Assembly (NCBI RefSeq): GCF_000485595.1
Contig: NW_014577076.1
Location: 1,338,088-1,400,756 of the forward strand
Length of the DNA stretch: 62,669 nucleotides
Origin: Priapulus caudatus
Taxonomy: Eukaryota > Priapulida > Priapulimorpha > Priapulimorphida > Priapulidae
Direction: 5' to 3'
Shown here: positions 59,397 to 62,669 of the stretch, piece after piece
Position numbering within the stretch: position 1 is the stretch's first letter
How the letters are laid out: the number at the start of each line of letters is the position of its first letter
Notes under the pieces: generated by a model
The model's database searches: none
The model's input: the letters and a program-made list of their open reading frames with translations, nothing else
What the model was told of the DNA's origin: nothing
Position numbers and translations under genes: made by a program

Positions 59397-61250
59397 GTAC
59401 TGTATCAAGAGTAGATGCCTGTAAGACATGAAGCATCCCTATAGATCGTTCTCTTATTTCACACGCTCCTGTTCTCCACTTTCTTTCTCTCACACTCACA
59501 CGCTCCCCGTCCCCCGCACTCACTCTCTCACTCTCTCTCTATCTCTCTCTCTCTCTCTCTCTTTGTCCCCACCTCCAACCTCTTTTCTTATCTTTTCTCT
59601 TATACTTTTGCTCTCGCCCACGCACTTGTTTTCCCACTCGACCCTCTCTCTGCATGGCATGCATGCTAGCTCTTGCTGTCTTCTCTGCTGAAGTTGCATC
59701 CGAGAGAATAAATAATGACAAGTACATAACACAAACGTGTATCGCATATAATAGTAAAGTTTCGTACATATATCTCACAGGGACGTCGAAATTTCGCAGG
59801 TTCTGGTGTGTCTGTGTTAGTCATGCGGCATTGTCTTACAGTTATCACGATCTGCTCTTGTATGCATTGTCATCCTGCATGATTGCATTAGTGCCATGGA
59901 AATAAAATAGTACTTAGTCTAAGTTATAAAAAAATCGTTCTAACACAGGTTTAGGTTGCGACCATGCCGGCTTTGCACGATGCAAGAAATTATTAAGTAG
60001 TAGATAGAGTGTGTATACTAATGTAGACGCGTTATATGTCTTGGGAGATGTTAACAAGGAAATAAATATTGTATGATAATTCTTATGGTAGAACACTTAT
60101 TGTTGTTACAATACTATTTCTGTGGGTATATTTATGATAAACATTGACTCTACTCTCCGTGGTTTAGTTTTAATTATACCATGAAATACCATCACCATCG
60201 CTAAGACGTTGCTGTCGTGCATATATATCGTGATACGACCCCTCCCTACAGTCATCGTCTTGCTGAAGGTTTTCAACTCGGGTCTCGATTCGTTCCTGCA
60301 TGTTGTCTGTACGGGGGTTTTCAAGTTGCTAAGCCTGCGTGTACAGATTATTACGTGGGTGTTTCAGTTGCCATAACGAGAGCTTACCAGGGGGTAGTAA
60401 AACGCAGCGTGTGTGCTACTCTATGTATAGCTACTACGCACGTTACTTTGCATCAGAGCCCCATTGACATGCTAATTATTTTCAGTCCTGTCTCCCTTTG
60501 CACAAAAGGTCTTCTGTTCAGGAGTTTAAATGGTACCGATAGCACCTCCCCCAACCCTGCAAAGATGGTTGCTCCAATATACAATATAGTGTGATCCGAT
60601 CCACTATATCTGATCCACAAGGATTGGACTCCGTTAACCGTATTGCCGTAACGTCCAAATATGTTGCCAAAAATAACATTGATTTGTTGTTTCTTTCGCC
60701 GTCATTTAGAGGGTATAGTGCTAGCCTGTTAGACCTGGACGTGTTTTCTGGAATTTATGGCATACACATGACATTGTGGCTAAGCTCGTGTTACCAGTAT
60801 GCGTCTATGTTCATTGTTTCTGTATTATTTTGAGGACGGGAAGGTTGTAACGAAGGAAGTCCATCTAAAATGCTTAGCGATGCAAAACGTTTTTCTTTCC
60901 AGTTGCTATCCAATTCATTCAGTTAATAAATGTCCATTCAACTTCTAAATTAATGCAGCCTGCACACACCGGGCTCCCAATCAGCTTACTTATTGTTGTG
61001 GGTTTCTGGCGACGAGTTTCTGGCGTCAAAATCGCCATCGCCATGCAGCGCACACGTGGCGATTTCTCGGCGATTTTGTTGCTGACAACAAAATCGCCAG
61101 TGCTATAGCGATAAAAATCGCCACGTGTGCGCGCGGCTTTAGGTAATGCGGATAACGTGACGCACGGACGTGCACATGCAGACACGGCAAGTGCATGCAC
61201 GTTTGCGCTAACATGTGACATATCGCGACGACCGAAATGCAATTAATAAT
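59397..61250. other. Downstream intron or 3' region, no supported exon
   Basis: A CT microsatellite is at about 59520-59562. Two acceptor-like sites in phase with exon 11 lead quickly to stops: CCCTCCCTACAG at 60251, giving four codons, and AATTATTTTCAG at 60486, giving an 18-codon tail. Either could be a terminal exon and an AATAAA signal lies at about 60925, but neither is convincing. Confidence 0.4.
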
Positions 61251-62669
61251 TCATTGGTTCGCAGCAGCGTTCACCGTGACGCCACTCTTACGCCTTTCTC
61301 TCTCCCTCCCCCCCCCCGCACATTTCTTCGGTCGACTTGCCTGCAATATAACTGGTTATCGTTGAGAGCGTGTCGTCGATTGATGAGGGCTGGGCTGGCG
61401 TGGAGGCTGCGGCAGTGTTCCGAATGGCCGGGCCCGGGCCCACGCCTGTCAGTAGTGTTGCGCGATCGGCCGGCCGGCCGCGGATTTCACTCATCGATGC
61501 CTAGAAAGTGCGACGAGCCGCACGGTGCGTCAGGAGTGCGCGGGACAAACAAGAGGCGACCATGACGGCGGCGGGCGGGCGCGGACGTGGGGGTAGAGCG
61601 GCAGAGGAAGGAGCAATGGTGTCGGGGGGACGAGAATTTGGTGACGCAGTTCAAGTCGCTGTTCTCGCGTGCAGATTTCTCGCACCTGCTCATGTACCTT
61701 GCTCCGTCACGGCACAGCCTCGCTACGGGTCGACGCATGGTCAAGCTTAGCGACGCTCCACCACCTCCACCTGGATTAGCTAGGACGCACATGCCGGTCA
61801 CCCAACGTGTGTGGTCGATCACTCGTGCGGATCAGCGTTGTGGTGTCGGTCATCGTAGGTCATCACGCCGGGCATAATATGGTCCGTCACTCTCGTGATG
61901 GTTGGTTACGTCTGGCTATCACCTGTGTCTTATCAACGCGGATCGTCTTGGGTCCGTCACTCTGGGTAGGTCAGCGATCGATCATCACCTCATTTGGCTG
62001 TGATGCTTTACTGTGACGCGTTAATGGTTCAATCCGCTGGGTTTTCTCGCTTTTTCTACAGCATGCTCCTGTTGATGTTTGAGGGATTCGTAAATCCGCG
62101 ACGCCAATCATTTGGGATCATCGCTCGCGCAGCGCTGTCGTGAGAGAACTAGTCCGCCGATACCTCCAAAGAAGATGCTCATGTACGTACCAGAGTGGTT
62201 AGGGTCTACAAGACCACGTATCTACGCTAGACCATCTCTTTCGCGACAGCGTCGTAACAGTCTCTTGCGTCGCCGTCGCCTGCCGGCTCATGGGGCGTTT
62301 CTATGTATGTGCCGCAACGTCTATGTCGTCTCACATGTGCGGGCCGACGCTCTGTGACCCGGTTGCCCTGTGGTCGCTGGCCGGGCGACGGACGGCCCAT
62401 CTATCCTTGGCTCCGGATTGTTTCAGATCGGCGTGCATCTGCCTTTTTGCTGGGGAGATCGGTAGTTGAGCTTCTGTCCTATACTGTCGGGGCCCAGTCT
62501 TTCAGCGAGGCTATCGTGTACAAACGTCATCGTCTTAAGGTAGCGATCGCGTTTAGTAACTTCTTGCGGTCGCGTGTGACCCGAGCCGCTAACACCTGCC
62601 CGCTCCTCGAACAAACCGTCCTCCGTTAAACGCTTGTTCTCCACGACCACTCGTTGATTCGTGCGCGGC
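61251..62669. other. GC-rich right end, no supported gene
   Basis: Composition rises in G+C and CpG. A frame at 61650-61876 (FKSLFSRADFSHLLMYLAPS, then DAPPPPPG) follows a weak GACGCAG acceptor in phase 0 and might be a coding exon of this or another gene. ATG 61562 in another frame opens 63 codons in a good start context. Neither has enough support to call. Confidence 0.35.

Noticed and set aside
60217-60594. 125-codon + strand frame
   Set aside because: No recognisable domain, composition unlike the supported exons, and no matching splice sites at its ends.

Overview
This window looks like one stretch of a metazoan, probably marine-invertebrate, nuclear genome. The evidence is spliced exons with GT-AG borders and matching phases, long introns full of microsatellites, minisatellites and interspersed repeats, no operon-like gene packing, and two N gaps (24707-24731 and 42576-42585). 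I cannot name the phylum.

I can support only one gene, on the + strand. It starts at ATG 10287, which has an in-frame TGA 18 nt upstream, and runs to at least 59396. I follow eleven coding exons: 10287-13460, 22407-22499, 47348-47458, 49539-49675, 50139-51512, 52267-52490, 52996-53162, 54207-54303, 54929-55051, 55340-55569 and 59289-59396. Every junction keeps frame. Together they give 1946 codons with no stop, so the 3' end is not resolved. The protein looks largely disordered. It has an acidic N-terminal part with thirteen 19-residue Cys repeats, two TQT motifs in neighbouring exons, a His/Gly-rich exon, a Ser/Pro/Arg-rich exon with 12-residue repeats, a Gln-rich stretch and an acidic DDD/EED block. 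I do not recognise the family.

Layout. 1-10286 is the 5' flank, with no supported gene, a possible GC-box/TATA promoter near 4942-4986, microsatellites and an 18-bp perfect hairpin. 10287-22499 holds exon 1, intron 1 (G-rich 24-bp minisatellite, an inverted interspersed repeat called B here, a repeat called C, AACGTT-rich repeats, a CAR triplet tract) and exon 2. 22500-33600 is repeat-dominated: block U, a 38-bp minisatellite carrying a PIF/Harbinger-like MITE, and B copies. 32785-50789 holds two nearly identical copies of the segment with exons 3, 4 and 5. The first copy is cut at the second N gap and the second is complete, so this looks like uncollapsed haplotypes or a very recent duplication. 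50790-59396 carries the rest of exon 5 and exons 6-11. 59397-62669 has no exon I can support; its last kilobase is GC-rich.

The main biological point is the unrecognised 1946+ residue protein, a scaffold-like candidate with possible dynein light chain (LC8) binding motifs. The main genomic point is the layered, partly inverted repeat structure in introns 1 and 2.
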